DNA of 64,000 nucleotides from JBFWMG01 sp050251715 (GTDB taxonomy: Bacteria > Desulfobacterota > Desulfovibrionia > Desulfovibrionales > Desulfovibrionaceae): positions 35,289 to 99,288 of the forward strand of contig JBFWMG010000012.1 in the NCBI GenBank assembly GCA_050251715.1, in the 5' to 3' direction. Below, in pieces: positions 7,518 through 16,419 of this stretch. Numbering within the stretch: the first letter of the stretch is position 1; every line of letters begins with the position of its first letter. A program made the translations under genes and the position numbers. The notes beneath the pieces were generated by a model that ran no database searches, was not told the origin of the DNA, and saw only the letters and a list, made by a program, of their open reading frames with translations.

Positions 7518-8237
7518 CTAGTCGCCGAGGTAGGCCTTGCGGATTTCGGGGTTGGCGAGGAGTGCTTTGGCGTCGTCTTCCATGACCACGGCGCCGGTTT
7601 CGAGCACGTAGCCACGGGTGGCGATTTGCAGGGCGAGGTTGGCGTTTTGTTCGACCAGCAGGATGGTGACGCCCATGGAGGTATTGATTTCGCGGATGGT
7701 GTCGAAGATGCGCTGCACGATGAGCGGGGCGAGGCCCATGGAGGGTTCGTCGAGCAGCAGGAGCTTGGGCCGGGCCATGAGGGCGCGGCCAATGGCGAGC
7801 ATTTGTTGTTCGCCGCCGGACAGGGTGCCGCCCGCTTGTTTGCGGCGTTCCTTGAGCACGGGGAAGAGTTCGAAGACCCAGTCCATGTCGTGGCGGATGT
7901 CGTGCTGGTCGTTGCGGAAGAAGGCGCCCATTTCGAGATTTTCCTGCACGGCCAGGCGGGGGAAGATGCGGCGGCCTTCGGGCACCTGGCACAGGCCCAT
8001 GGCGGGCAATTTGTCCGCCGAGGTGTTGCGGATGGAGGCGCCCCAGTAGAGCACGTCGCCTTCCACGGGGCGCACGATGCCGCAGATGGTCATGAGCGTG
8101 GTGGATTTGCCCGCGCCGTTGGCGCCGATGATGGTGACGATTTCGCCTTGGCGCACGGCCAGGGAGATGCCTTTGACGGCCTTTATCTTGCCATAGGCGG
8201 CGGAGACGTTTCGCAGTTCGAGTATGGTTTGCGTCAT
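7518..8237 (-). CDS. livF: Branched-chain amino-acid ABC transporter ATP-binding protein LivF
   Basis: A 239-residue ATPase with Walker A GANGAGKST (~37-45), signature LSGGEQQM and Walker B LLLLDEPSMGL. The LivF-type C-terminal LVEQNANLALQIATRGYVLETG is present. With LivG it powers uptake of Leu/Ile/Val or related amino acids through LivH/LivM. It is the last gene of the liv operon. Confidence 0.95.
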   Translation of the reverse strand: MTQTILELRNVSAAYGKIKAVKGISLAVRQGEIVTIIGANGAGKSTTLMTICGIVRPVEGDVLYWGASIRNTSADKLPAMGLCQVPEGRRIFPRLAVQENLEMGAFFRNDQHDIRHDMDWVFELFPVLKERRKQAGGTLSGGEQQMLAIGRALMARPKLLLLDEPSMGLAPLIVQRIFDTIREINTSMGVTILLVEQNANLALQIATRGYVLETGAVVMEDDAKALLANPEIRKAYLGD

Positions 8238-8270
8238 GAGCTTTCCTGGGGATTTCCTGGCGGCGCGGCG

Positions 8271-9497
8271 CTAGTGCTGTTCCTCGGAACGTTGGCCGTA
8301 GCGGGCGGCGGGTATGATGCCCTTGGGGCGGAAGAGCATCATGACGGTCATGGCCGCGCCAAAGGCGAGCATGCGGTACATTTCAAAATCGCGGAAGATC
8401 TCGGGCAGGGCGATGAGCGCCAGCGCGCCCACGATGACGCCGGGAATGGAGGCCATGCCGCCCAGCACCACCATGGCCAGCACCATGGCGGACTCGATGA
8501 AGGAGAAGCTGTTGGGGCTGACGAAGCGCATGCGGGCGGCGAAGTAGGCGCCGGCCAGGCCGCCGAACACCGCGCCCATGCCGTAGGCCAGGAGTTTGAG
8601 CTTGAAGGTGTTCACGCCCATGAGCTCGGCGGCGGTCTCGTCCTCGCGGATGGCTTCCCAGGCGCGGCCTATGCGCGAGTGGTTGAGGCGGTACACGGCA
8701 AGGATGGTGAAGATGGTCAGGCCGAGTGCGATGGCGTACATGTAGGGCAATTTTTTCAGGAGCAGGTGTTCCATGGTGAACCCGTCGGCAAAGCTGGGCC
8801 ACCAGATGCCGGGCGCCTTGATGCCCAGGATGCCGTTGGGGCCGTTGGTCAGGCTCATCCAGTTGTTGAGGATGAGGCGCACGATTTCGCCGAAGCCGAG
8901 GGTGACGATGGCCAGGTAGTCGCCGCGCATGCGCAGGGTCGGGTAGCCGATGAGGCAGCCCGCCAGGCAGGCCAGGCCGCCCGCCAGGGGCAGGCAGAGC
9001 CAGAACGGCGCGCCGAAATGGATGCTCATGAGCGCGTAGGTGTAGGCGCCCACGCCGTAGAAGGCGATGAAGCCGAGGTCGAGCAGGCCGCACAGCCCCA
9101 CCACGATGTTGAGGCCGAGGCCGAGGCAGATGTAGATGCACACATTGATGGCCACGTCGAGGAAGTAGCGCCCGGCCACAAAGGGCGGGATGGCCGCGCC
9201 CACGAAGAGCGCCAGGAAGACCAGCCACTTGGGGGTGCGGGCGTACACGGCGCGGGCGGAGTCCTGCGCGGCGGCAAGGGGGCGGCCGATAAAGCCGAGC
9301 GCGCCCTCGCGCTTGAGGATCCACAGGAAGAGGCACAGGGCCGAGGCAACGGCCACATAGCCCCACACGCGCAGGGTATCGGCAAAGACGAGCCCGTCGG
9401 GCGTGATGCCGATAAGCGGCCACAAGAGGAGCAGGAACCAGGCAAGCCCCGCCGCCCACCACTTGAAAATTTTCTTATACCCGTGTGTCATCGACAT
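8271..9497 (-). CDS. livM: Branched-chain amino-acid ABC transporter permease LivM
   Basis: A 408-residue inner-membrane permease with the LivM signature region GLNIVVGLCGLLDLGFIAFYGVGAY and EAIREDETAAELMG (cytoplasmic EAA-like loop). An N-terminal extension of ~90 residues adds two membrane helices. The start overlaps the livH end by 23 bases; a second ATG at 9491 is also possible. Translational coupling to livH is likely. Confidence 0.94.
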   Translation of the reverse strand: MSMTHGYKKIFKWWAAGLAWFLLLLWPLIGITPDGLVFADTLRVWGYVAVASALCLFLWILKREGALGFIGRPLAAAQDSARAVYARTPKWLVFLALFVGAAIPPFVAGRYFLDVAINVCIYICLGLGLNIVVGLCGLLDLGFIAFYGVGAYTYALMSIHFGAPFWLCLPLAGGLACLAGCLIGYPTLRMRGDYLAIVTLGFGEIVRLILNNWMSLTNGPNGILGIKAPGIWWPSFADGFTMEHLLLKKLPYMYAIALGLTIFTILAVYRLNHSRIGRAWEAIREDETAAELMGVNTFKLKLLAYGMGAVFGGLAGAYFAARMRFVSPNSFSFIESAMVLAMVVLGGMASIPGVIVGALALIALPEIFRDFEMYRMLAFGAAMTVMMLFRPKGIIPAARYGQRSEEQH

Positions 9498-10386
9498 TCT
9501 CGCCCATGATGCCCGTGGGCATGAAGTAGAGGACCGCGATCAGGATGATGAAGGCGAACACATCCTTGTATTCGCTGGAGATGTAGGCGGCCGCGAAGAT
9601 TTCCACCAGCCCGATGACGAGTCCGCCGAGCATGGCGCCGGAGATGTTGCCTATGCCGCCGAGCACGGCGGCGGCAAAGGCCTTGATGCCGGGCACAAAG
9701 CCCATGTCGTAGCGCACCGCGCCGTAGTACATGCCCACCATGATGCCCGCCGCCGCGGCCAGCGCCGCGCCGATGGCGAAGGTGACGGAGATGACGCGGT
9801 TGGAATTGATGCCCACCAGGGCAGCCATGGTCTTGTCCTGGGCCGTGGCGCGCATGGCCTTGCCGATGCGGGTGCGGAAGACCAGGATGTTGAGCCCCAC
9901 CAGCAGTAGAGCGGTGACGGCCAGGGTGAGGATCTGCATGTAGCTGACGCTCACGTTGCCCATGTGGATGACGCGCGAGGTGAACATGCTGGGAAAGCTC
10001 TTCACGTAGGCGCCCTGGGTGAGCATGAGGCCGTTTTGCAGGAAGATGGACATACCGAGCGCGGACAGCAGCAGGGCCAGGCGCGAGGCGTGGCGCAACG
10101 GCATGTAGGCCACCTTTTCCACGGCCATGGCCAGCATGGAGCAGTAGGCCATGGCCAGCAGGAACGAGCCGCCGATGCACAGCACCGGATGGGTGTCCAG
10201 ATAGCCCTGCGAGGCGCAGAAGGAGAGCAGGATCACGCCCATGTAGCCGCCCGTGGCGAAGAACTCGCCGTGGGCGAAGTTGATGAGCTGGATCACGCCG
10301 TAGACCATGGTGTAGCCCAGGGCTATGAGCGCGTAGAACCCGCCCAGGGTCACGCCGTTGATGCACTGTTGCAGAAAGAAATCCAT
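9475..10386 (-). CDS. livH: Branched-chain amino-acid ABC transporter permease LivH
   Basis: A 303-residue permease with LivH features: MDFFLQQCINGVTLGGFYAL start, GVIQLINFAHGEFF, and RIGKAMRATAQDKTMAALVGIN (EAA loop). It partners LivM. It is preceded by a 273-base gap after livK that holds repeat copy 3; no terminator is evident there, so read-through from livK is possible. Confidence 0.95.
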   Translation of the reverse strand: MDFFLQQCINGVTLGGFYALIALGYTMVYGVIQLINFAHGEFFATGGYMGVILLSFCASQGYLDTHPVLCIGGSFLLAMAYCSMLAMAVEKVAYMPLRHASRLALLLSALGMSIFLQNGLMLTQGAYVKSFPSMFTSRVIHMGNVSVSYMQILTLAVTALLLVGLNILVFRTRIGKAMRATAQDKTMAALVGINSNRVISVTFAIGAALAAAAGIMVGMYYGAVRYDMGFVPGIKAFAAAVLGGIGNISGAMLGGLVIGLVEIFAAAYISSEYKDVFAFIILIAVLYFMPTGIMGENVDDTRV

Positions 10387-10455
10387 ATCGCTCGCGGGGT
10401 GGTTGCAAACCGGAGGGGCAAGCCCGCCCCTCCGGTCGTTCCGTCGTCGTGGTTT

Positions 10456-10544
10456 AGAGCATCTTAACTTTGAAAAAGTTTAGATGCTCTTATGCATTTT
10501 GTTGAAATAATGCTTGATTATTTCAACTCTTCACATTGCTTCAA
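10456..10544 (-). repeat. 89-bp multi-hairpin repeat, copy 3 (inverted)
   Basis: Read on the minus strand it matches copies 1 and 2 in length and order, including TTGAAATAATC/..CATTATTTCAA, CAACAAAATGCATAAGAGCA and the end hairpin AGAGCATCT/AGATGCTCT. It is more diverged than 1 and 2 are from each other. It lies between livK and livH inside the operon. Confidence 0.88.
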
Positions 10545-10562
10545 TGTTAAAATGCGCTCGTA

Positions 10563-10587
10563 CGTTTTCGTCTTGGAACAAGACGCC
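10563..10587. repeat. 25-bp short dispersed repeat, copy A
   Basis: CGTTTTCGTCTTGGAACAAG plus ACGCC; differs from 61520-61544 at three positions. The centre GTCTTG-GAA-CAAGAC is a perfect palindrome. It is directly next to 89-bp repeat copy 3. Confidence 0.7.
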
Positions 10588-10659
10588 GCCCTGGAACAAC
10601 ATCCCCTGGTTTCGGGGAACTGCATAAGGGCGCCCAAACCTTTTCTGGGTTGAAACGTC

Positions 10660-11793
10660 CTAGAACATCTTCTTGGTGGCCGGGTCGTAGTAATTGACGA
10701 ACTTGTCGCCCTTGACCATCTGGATGATGTAGTTGGAGCCGGAGTCGCCGTTGGCCTCGAACTTGATGCGCTTGGTGATGCCGTCCATGTCGGTCTTCAT
10801 GGCCGCTTCGCGGATCTTGTCGGGGTCGGTGGAACCGGCCTTCATGACGGCGTTGAGCATGGCCCACGTGGCGTCAAAGGAGTAGAAGGCGTAGCCGCCG
10901 GGGGTGCCGTGCTTGGCATAGGCGGCCATGAACTTCTTGTACAGGGGCTTGGTGTCGTCGATGAAGCCGAAGGTGAAGTACACGCCCTGGGCGGCATCGT
11001 GGGCCTTTTCGATGAACTGGGGATGGTACACGGCGTCCTGGCTGAGCACGGCGCACTTCAGGCCCATCTGGCGCACCTGCTTGATCATGCTGATGCCGGG
11101 GGCGGAGTTCTGCAGGCTCATGTAGAAGACGTCGGGGTTGGCGGCCTTGATCTTGGTGAGCACGGCGGAGAAGTCCATGTCGCCTTCGTTGACGTGGTCA
11201 TGCGCCACCACGGTGAGGCCGGCCTTCTTGGACTCTTCGCCCACGAATTCGGCCAGGTGCTGGGAATAGGTAGTCTTGTCATCCAGGATGAACACGGTCT
11301 TGGCTTGCAGCACGTCCTTCATGAAATCCACGGCGGACTTGGACTGGTGGGCGTCGATACCGCACATGCGCCACATGTACTTGAGGCCGCGCAGGGTCAC
11401 GTCGGGGTTGGTGGAGGCCGGGGTAATCATGGGCACCGGGCCTTCGTCCAGCACTTCGGAGGCGGGAATGGTGGCGCTGGAGCAGTAGGCGCCGTCCACA
11501 AAGGCGACCTTCTGGCTGAGCAGCTTGTTGGCGGCGGCCACGGCCTGGCGCGGGTCGCATGCGCTGTCCTCGGACACGACCTCGATATCGTCGTAGCCCT
11601 TGAGCAGGCCGTCGGCCTTGAACATCTCGGCGGCGATGCGCGCGCCGTTGGCGATGTCGTTGCCGTCCGCGGCATAGGGGCCGGTAATGGGGCTGAGCGT
11701 CCCGATCTTCAGGGTTTTGGCCATGGCCACGGCGCCCATGCACAGGGATAGGCTCACGCACAACACGAACACTTTCAAGACGGGATTTTTCAT
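10660..11793 (-). CDS. livK: Branched-chain amino-acid ABC transporter substrate-binding protein
   Basis: A 377-residue periplasmic binding protein of the Leu/Ile/Val type. The signal peptide is residues ~1-25 (ending VAMAK). The mature start IGTLSPITGPYAADG is characteristic, with EVVSEDSACDP, ASTNPDVT and FYSFDATWAML further on. Start at 11793 is chosen for the strong GGAGGAAG just before it. It captures amino acids for LivHM. Exact specificity cannot be read from sequence. Confidence 0.93.
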   Translation of the reverse strand: MKNPVLKVFVLCVSLSLCMGAVAMAKTLKIGTLSPITGPYAADGNDIANGARIAAEMFKADGLLKGYDDIEVVSEDSACDPRQAVAAANKLLSQKVAFVDGAYCSSATIPASEVLDEGPVPMITPASTNPDVTLRGLKYMWRMCGIDAHQSKSAVDFMKDVLQAKTVFILDDKTTYSQHLAEFVGEESKKAGLTVVAHDHVNEGDMDFSAVLTKIKAANPDVFYMSLQNSAPGISMIKQVRQMGLKCAVLSQDAVYHPQFIEKAHDAAQGVYFTFGFIDDTKPLYKKFMAAYAKHGTPGGYAFYSFDATWAMLNAVMKAGSTDPDKIREAAMKTDMDGITKRIKFEANGDSGSNYIIQMVKGDKFVNYYDPATKKMF

Positions 11794-11823
11794 TGCTTCC
11801 TCCATCCGTTGATGTTGCCGCGC

Positions 11824-12591
11824 CTACTGCGCGGGTTGTCCCAGGTACGCTTCTATGACCTTGGGGTCGCGCTGGATGGCCTCCGGCGCGCCTTCCGCAA
11901 TCTTTTCCCCGTGGTCAAGGACCACGATGCGCTTGCATATGCCCATGACGAGCTTCATGTCGTGCTCCACCAGCAGCACGCTGACGCCGCTGTCCACGAT
12001 GCGGCGGATGTCGTCCATGAGTTCGTTGGTCTCTGCCGGGTTGAGTCCCGCGGCGGGCTCGTCGAGCAGGATCACGCTGGGGCTCGACGCCAGGGCGCGG
12101 GATATCTCCAGCCGCCGCTGCCAGCCATAGGGCAGGTTCTTGGCCAGTTGGGTCGCGGCTTTTTCCAGGCCCATGAAGACCAGCGCCTCCATGGCCTTGT
12201 CGCGGATGTACGCCTCTTCGGCCTTTTGGCCGGCCGAGCGCAGCACCGCGCCCACCACGCCCACGTTGGTGCGGGCGTGCAGGGCGATCATGACGTTTTC
12301 GAGCCCGGTCATGTTGCTGAACAGACGGATGTTCTGGAAGGTTCTGGCAATGCCCAGTTGCAGGATCTGGTGCGGCCGCATGCCCGCCAGCACGGTGTCG
12401 TCAAAGCGCACGCTGCCCTGCGTGGGCTTGTATACGCCGGTAATCACGTTGAATATCGTCGTCTTTCCCGCGCCATTGGGCCCGATGAGCCCCACAAGGT
12501 CACCAGAGTGGATCCCGAACGAGACCTCCGTGAGCGCCTTGATGCCGCCGAAATTGACATGCACCTTGTCTAATATGAGTCGGGTATTCAT
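11824..12591 (-). CDS. livG: Branched-chain amino-acid ABC transporter ATP-binding protein LivG
   Basis: A 255-residue ATPase: Walker A GPNGAGKTT (~38-46), LivG-type insert around IARTFQNIRLFSNMTGLENV, then ISRALASSPSVILLDEPAAGLNPAET, and C-terminal EHDMKLVMGICKRI. It is the first gene of the liv operon, transcribed away from the Lrp-type regulator. Confidence 0.95.
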   Translation of the reverse strand: MNTRLILDKVHVNFGGIKALTEVSFGIHSGDLVGLIGPNGAGKTTIFNVITGVYKPTQGSVRFDDTVLAGMRPHQILQLGIARTFQNIRLFSNMTGLENVMIALHARTNVGVVGAVLRSAGQKAEEAYIRDKAMEALVFMGLEKAATQLAKNLPYGWQRRLEISRALASSPSVILLDEPAAGLNPAETNELMDDIRRIVDSGVSVLLVEHDMKLVMGICKRIVVLDHGEKIAEGAPEAIQRDPKVIEAYLGQPAQ

Positions 12592-12779
12592 GAGATATCG
12601 CGATCAATCCTTTCTTGGAAAGTGAATTGGTACTTGCTGTCATGGAAATTTGCAAGCATTGATTGTCCAATCGTGTCACACCAGAACATTCGCCCTACAA
12701 AAAAGTGTGGCAAACGAATTTTCAACGGTGTATATTGACAAAGACAGCCTATAATTCTTGAATACGGGAGCAAAATAGA
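12592..12779. promoter_or_regulatory. Divergent promoter region between liv operon and lrp-putA
   Basis: A 188-base AT-rich stretch in GC-rich surroundings. It holds TTGACA (12735-12740) and TATAAT (12750-12755), which are only 9 bases apart and so are not one promoter; they may belong to separate or opposing promoters. As the gap between an Lrp-type gene and an amino-acid uptake operon it is the likely binding region for that regulator. Confidence 0.5.
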
Positions 12780-13280
12780 ATGTTTTCAAATGGAACCACA
12801 CCCATAGCCCTTGACGACGTGGACCGCCGCATTCTGGCGCTTTTGCAGGCCAACGCTCGCACGCCCAACGCCCAGATCGCGCGGGAAATCGGCATGGCCC
12901 CTTCCGCCGTGCTCGAACGCATCCGCAAGCTGGAGCGCAACGGCGTGATCCAGGGATACGAGGTGAAACTCAACCCCAAGGCGCTGGGCCAGGGGCTGAC
13001 CGCCTTCATCTTCGTGCGCACCGAAGAGGCGGTGGGCTCCTTTGCCGCGGGCGCGGACATCGCCCGCCTGCCCGAGGTCATGGAGGTGCACCACACGGCG
13101 GGCCACGACTGCTACCTGGTCAAGGCGCGGGTGAGCGACACCGAAGGGCTGGGCGCCCTGCTGCAAAAGATCGGCCGCGTGGACACCTCGCGCGACACGC
13201 GCACCACCATCGTGCTCAAGACCCTCAAGGAAACCCTGGGACTGCCCATTGCCGTCAGCTCCCAGGAACGGAAGAAGTAG
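12780..13280 (+). CDS. Lrp/AsnC-family transcriptional regulator
   Basis: A 166-residue protein with N-terminal helix-turn-helix (LDDVDRRILALLQANARTPN, then IAREIGMAPSAVLERIRKLE, residues ~10-55) and a C-terminal RAM ligand-binding domain (EVHHTAGHDCYLVKARV). It lies 9 bases before putA, so it probably is its amino-acid-responsive regulator, as PutR-type Lrp proteins are. A GGGAG lies upstream of ATG 12780. It is divergent from livG and may regulate both. Confidence 0.9.
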   Translation: MFSNGTTPIALDDVDRRILALLQANARTPNAQIAREIGMAPSAVLERIRKLERNGVIQGYEVKLNPKALGQGLTAFIFVRTEEAVGSFAAGADIARLPEVMEVHHTAGHDCYLVKARVSDTEGLGALLQKIGRVDTSRDTRTTIVLKTLKETLGLPIAVSSQERKK

Positions 13281-13289
13281 GAGGACGCC

Positions 13290-16200
13290 ATGGACAAAAA
13301 CCAGCTCGAACCCCGCATCGAGGCCAGGGGCAAGGAATTTTTCGCCAGCATCAGCGGCGAGGCGCCGTCCATTTTCAATAAAAGCTGGTGGACCGGAAAA
13401 GTCATGGACTGGTCCATGAAAAACGAGAATTTCAAGGTCCAGCTCTTCCGCTTCGTGGACGTGCTCCCCTACCTGAACACCTCGGAATCGCTCACCCGCC
13501 ATATCAAGGAATATTTCGGCGACGACCAGGACGTGCCCCCGGTGCTCAAATGGGGCGTGGGAGGTCTGGGCGGGCTGGGCGGCAAGCTGGCCGCCGGGCT
13601 GCTGGGCAAGACCATCCGCTCCAACATCGAAAAGATGGCGCGCCAGTTCATCATCGGCGAGGTGACCAAGGAGGCGGTGAAGAACATCGCCAAGGTGCGC
13701 AAGGACGAGTTCGCCGTGGTGGTGGACCTGCTGGGCGAGGCCACGGTGAGCGAGGGCGAGGCGGACGCCTATCTGGCGGGCTATCTGGAGCTGCTGGACG
13801 CCCTGGCCAAGGAATACAAGGGCTGGAAGCCCCTGGGCGGCGGCAAAAGCGGCGACCTGGACTGGGGCCACGCGCCCAAGATCAACGTGGCCGTGAAACC
13901 CTCGGCCTTTTATTCGCAGGCCAAGCCCGTGGACCAGGAAGGCTCGGTCGCGGCCATCTATGACCGCGTGGCGCAGGTGCTGCGCCGCGTGCGCGCGCTG
14001 GACGGATTTTTGTGCATCGACATGGAGCAGACCAAGTACAAGGAGATGACCCTCGCCCTGTACAAGCGGCTGCGCAGCTCGCCCGAGTTCCGCGACTACC
14101 CCCATCTGGGCGTGGTGCTGCAAGCCTATCTCACGGACACGGACGCGGATCTGGAAGAGCTGCTGGCCTGGGCGCGCGCGGAAAACCTGCCCATCTCCAT
14201 CCGGCTGGTGAAGGGCGCGTACTGGGACTACGAGACCGTGATGGCCAAGCAGAACGGCCACCGCGTGCCCGTGCACACCATCAAGGCGGCGTCGGACGCG
14301 GCCTACGAGCGGCAGGCGCGGCGCATCCTGGAAAACCACGACATCTGCCACTTTGCCTGCGCCTCGCACAACGTCCGCACCATCGCGGCGGTCATGGAGA
14401 CCGCCCGCGACCTGAACGTGCCCGAGGAGCGCTACGAATTCCAGGTGTTGTTCGGCATGGCCGAACCCGTGCGCAAGGGGCTGCTCAAGGTCGCCAAGCG
14501 CGTGCGGCTCTACTGTCCCTACGGCGAACTGCTGCCGGGCATGGCCTATCTGGTGCGCCGCCTGCTGGAAAACACGGCCAACGAATCCTTTCTCAAGCAG
14601 AGTTTTTCGGACGCGGCGGGCGTGGCGCGGCTGCTCGAATCGCCCGAGGTCACCCTGGCCCGCGACAAGGCGGCCCGCGAGGCGCACCTGGCCGCGCGCC
14701 TGGAGCACGCGGCCAACCGCTTTGCCAACGAGCCGCTGGCCGACTTCACCATCCCGGACCTGCGCCGGGCGTTTCCCCAGGCCATCGCCGCCATCCGCGC
14801 CGAAAAAATGGGCAAGACCTATCCGCTGTTCATCGGCGGCAAGGAAGTGGTGACGGACGACATCATCGACTCGCTGAACCCGGCCCATCCCGCCGAGGTG
14901 GTGGGCCGCGTGTGCCAGGCGGGCACGGCCCAGATCGACGCGGCCATGGGCGCGGCCAAGGCCGCCTTCCCGGGCTGGAGGGACACCTCCCCGGCGGACC
15001 GCGCCACCTATCTGGTCAAGGCGGCGGCCATTGCCCGGCGGCGGCTGGTCGAGCTGTCCGCGTGGCAGGTGCTGGAAGTGGGCAAGCAATGGGACCAGGC
15101 GTACAACGACGTGGCCGAGGCCATCGACTTCCTGGAATACTACGCCCGCGAGATGATGCGCCTGGGCCAGGGCCAGCGCCTGGGCCACGCGCCCGGCGAG
15201 GTGAACACCTATTTCTACCAGCCCTGCGGCGTGGCGGCGGTCATCGCGCCGTGGAATTTCCCGCTGGCCATTTCGTGCGGCATGGCGGCGGCGGCCATCG
15301 TGGCGGGCAACCCGGTGCTGTACAAGCCCGCCAACCTGTCGCCGGTCATCGGCTGGACCCTGTGCGAGATATTCCGCGAGGCAGGCCTGCCTGCGGGCGT
15401 GTTCAACTACGTGCCGGGCCGGGGTTCGGTCATGGGCGACTATCTGGTGGACCACCCGGGCGTGGCGGTCATCGCCTTCACCGGATCCATGGAGGTGGGC
15501 CTGCGCATCCTGGAGCGGGCGGCCAAGGCACAGCCGGGCCAGGCCATGTGCAAGAAGGTGGTGTGCGAGATGGGCGGCAAGAACGCCATCATCATCGACG
15601 ACGACGCGGACCTGGACGAGGCGGTGCTGCACGTCCTGTACTCGGCCTTCGGGTTCCAGGGGCAAAAGTGCTCGGCCTGTTCGCGGGTCATCGTGGTGGC
15701 GCCCATCTATGAAAAGTTCATCGCGCGCCTCAAGGACGCGGCAGGCTCCATCAAGATCGGCCCTGCCGAGGATCCGGCCAACTATATGGGCCCGGTGGTG
15801 GATGCGGCGGCGCAGAGGAAGATCAAGGAATACGCCGAGCTGGCCAAGCGGGAAGGCAGGCTGGTCATCGAGCGCGTGGTCCCGGACACGGGCTATTACG
15901 TGCCGCTGACCATTGTGGCGGGCATCACGCCCGAGCACCGCATCGCGCAGGAAGAGGTGTTTGGCCCGGTGCTGGCGGTCATGAAGGCCAAGGACATCGG
16001 CCAGGCCATCGAGTGGGCCAATGCCACGCGGTTCGCGCTCACGGGCGCGATCTTCAGCCGCAGCCCCCGGCATCTGGACCTGGCCACGCGGGAGTTCCGG
16101 GTGGGCAACCTGTATCTGAACCGGGGCAGCACGGGCGCGCAGGTGGAGCGGCAGGCGTTCGGCGGCTTCAAGATGAGCGGCGTGGGTTCTAAGGCGGGCG

Positions 16201-16304
16201 GTCCGGACTATCTGCTGCGCTTCATGGATCCGCGCGTGGTCACGGAAAACACCATGCGCCGGGGCTTCGCCCCCATTGACGCGACTGACGACTGGGTGGC
16301 GTAA
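13290..16304 (+). CDS. putA: Bifunctional proline dehydrogenase / glutamate-semialdehyde dehydrogenase
   Basis: A 1004-residue PutA that oxidises proline to glutamate. The FAD-binding proline dehydrogenase barrel covers roughly residues 130-450, with RLVKGAYWDYE near 304. The aldehyde dehydrogenase domain spans ~510-990, with PWNFPLAI, the conserved EMGGKN and catalytic Cys794 in GQKCSAC. There is no N-terminal DNA-binding ribbon-helix-helix, so regulation is left to the Lrp-type gene upstream. GGAGG precedes ATG 13290. It supplies electrons from proline to the quinone pool and glutamate to central metabolism. A terminator follows at 16354. Confidence 0.96.
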   Translation: MDKNQLEPRIEARGKEFFASISGEAPSIFNKSWWTGKVMDWSMKNENFKVQLFRFVDVLPYLNTSESLTRHIKEYFGDDQDVPPVLKWGVGGLGGLGGKLAAGLLGKTIRSNIEKMARQFIIGEVTKEAVKNIAKVRKDEFAVVVDLLGEATVSEGEADAYLAGYLELLDALAKEYKGWKPLGGGKSGDLDWGHAPKINVAVKPSAFYSQAKPVDQEGSVAAIYDRVAQVLRRVRALDGFLCIDMEQTKYKEMTLALYKRLRSSPEFRDYPHLGVVLQAYLTDTDADLEELLAWARAENLPISIRLVKGAYWDYETVMAKQNGHRVPVHTIKAASDAAYERQARRILENHDICHFACASHNVRTIAAVMETARDLNVPEERYEFQVLFGMAEPVRKGLLKVAKRVRLYCPYGELLPGMAYLVRRLLENTANESFLKQSFSDAAGVARLLESPEVTLARDKAAREAHLAARLEHAANRFANEPLADFTIPDLRRAFPQAIAAIRAEKMGKTYPLFIGGKEVVTDDIIDSLNPAHPAEVVGRVCQAGTAQIDAAMGAAKAAFPGWRDTSPADRATYLVKAAAIARRRLVELSAWQVLEVGKQWDQAYNDVAEAIDFLEYYAREMMRLGQGQRLGHAPGEVNTYFYQPCGVAAVIAPWNFPLAISCGMAAAAIVAGNPVLYKPANLSPVIGWTLCEIFREAGLPAGVFNYVPGRGSVMGDYLVDHPGVAVIAFTGSMEVGLRILERAAKAQPGQAMCKKVVCEMGGKNAIIIDDDADLDEAVLHVLYSAFGFQGQKCSACSRVIVVAPIYEKFIARLKDAAGSIKIGPAEDPANYMGPVVDAAAQRKIKEYAELAKREGRLVIERVVPDTGYYVPLTIVAGITPEHRIAQEEVFGPVLAVMKAKDIGQAIEWANATRFALTGAIFSRSPRHLDLATREFRVGNLYLNRGSTGAQVERQAFGGFKMSGVGSKAGGPDYLLRFMDPRVVTENTMRRGFAPIDATDDWVA

Positions 16305-16353
16305 GCCCCACAAGCGCATCCCCTCTCGACCGCGCCTGCGGTCGCCTACATTC

Positions 16354-16385
16354 AAAAGCCCCGTCGAGAACTCGGCGGGGCTTTT
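16354..16385. terminator. Bidirectional terminator between putA and the subtilase gene
   Basis: AAAAGCCCCG-T-CGAG / CTCG-G-CGGGGCTTTT with an AA loop and T run; symmetric, so it serves both converging genes. Confidence 0.9.
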
Positions 16386-16419
16386 AAAGAGAGATTAAAC
16401 GCGATTTTACGCAACGCCA

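Noticed and set aside
7059..9509. An 816-codon plus-strand frame over livF and livM
   Set aside because: Antisense to two clear ABC transporter genes; Gly/His/Ala-rich composition.
12735..12755. TTGACA and TATAAT read as one sigma-70 promoter
   Set aside because: Only 9 bases separate them instead of 16-18; noted as separate elements in the divergent region.
12786..16355. A 1189-codon open frame opposite to putA
   Set aside because: Antisense frame of a GC-rich gene, low-complexity His/Gly/Arg-rich composition, no ribosome site; putA on the other strand has all expected motifs.
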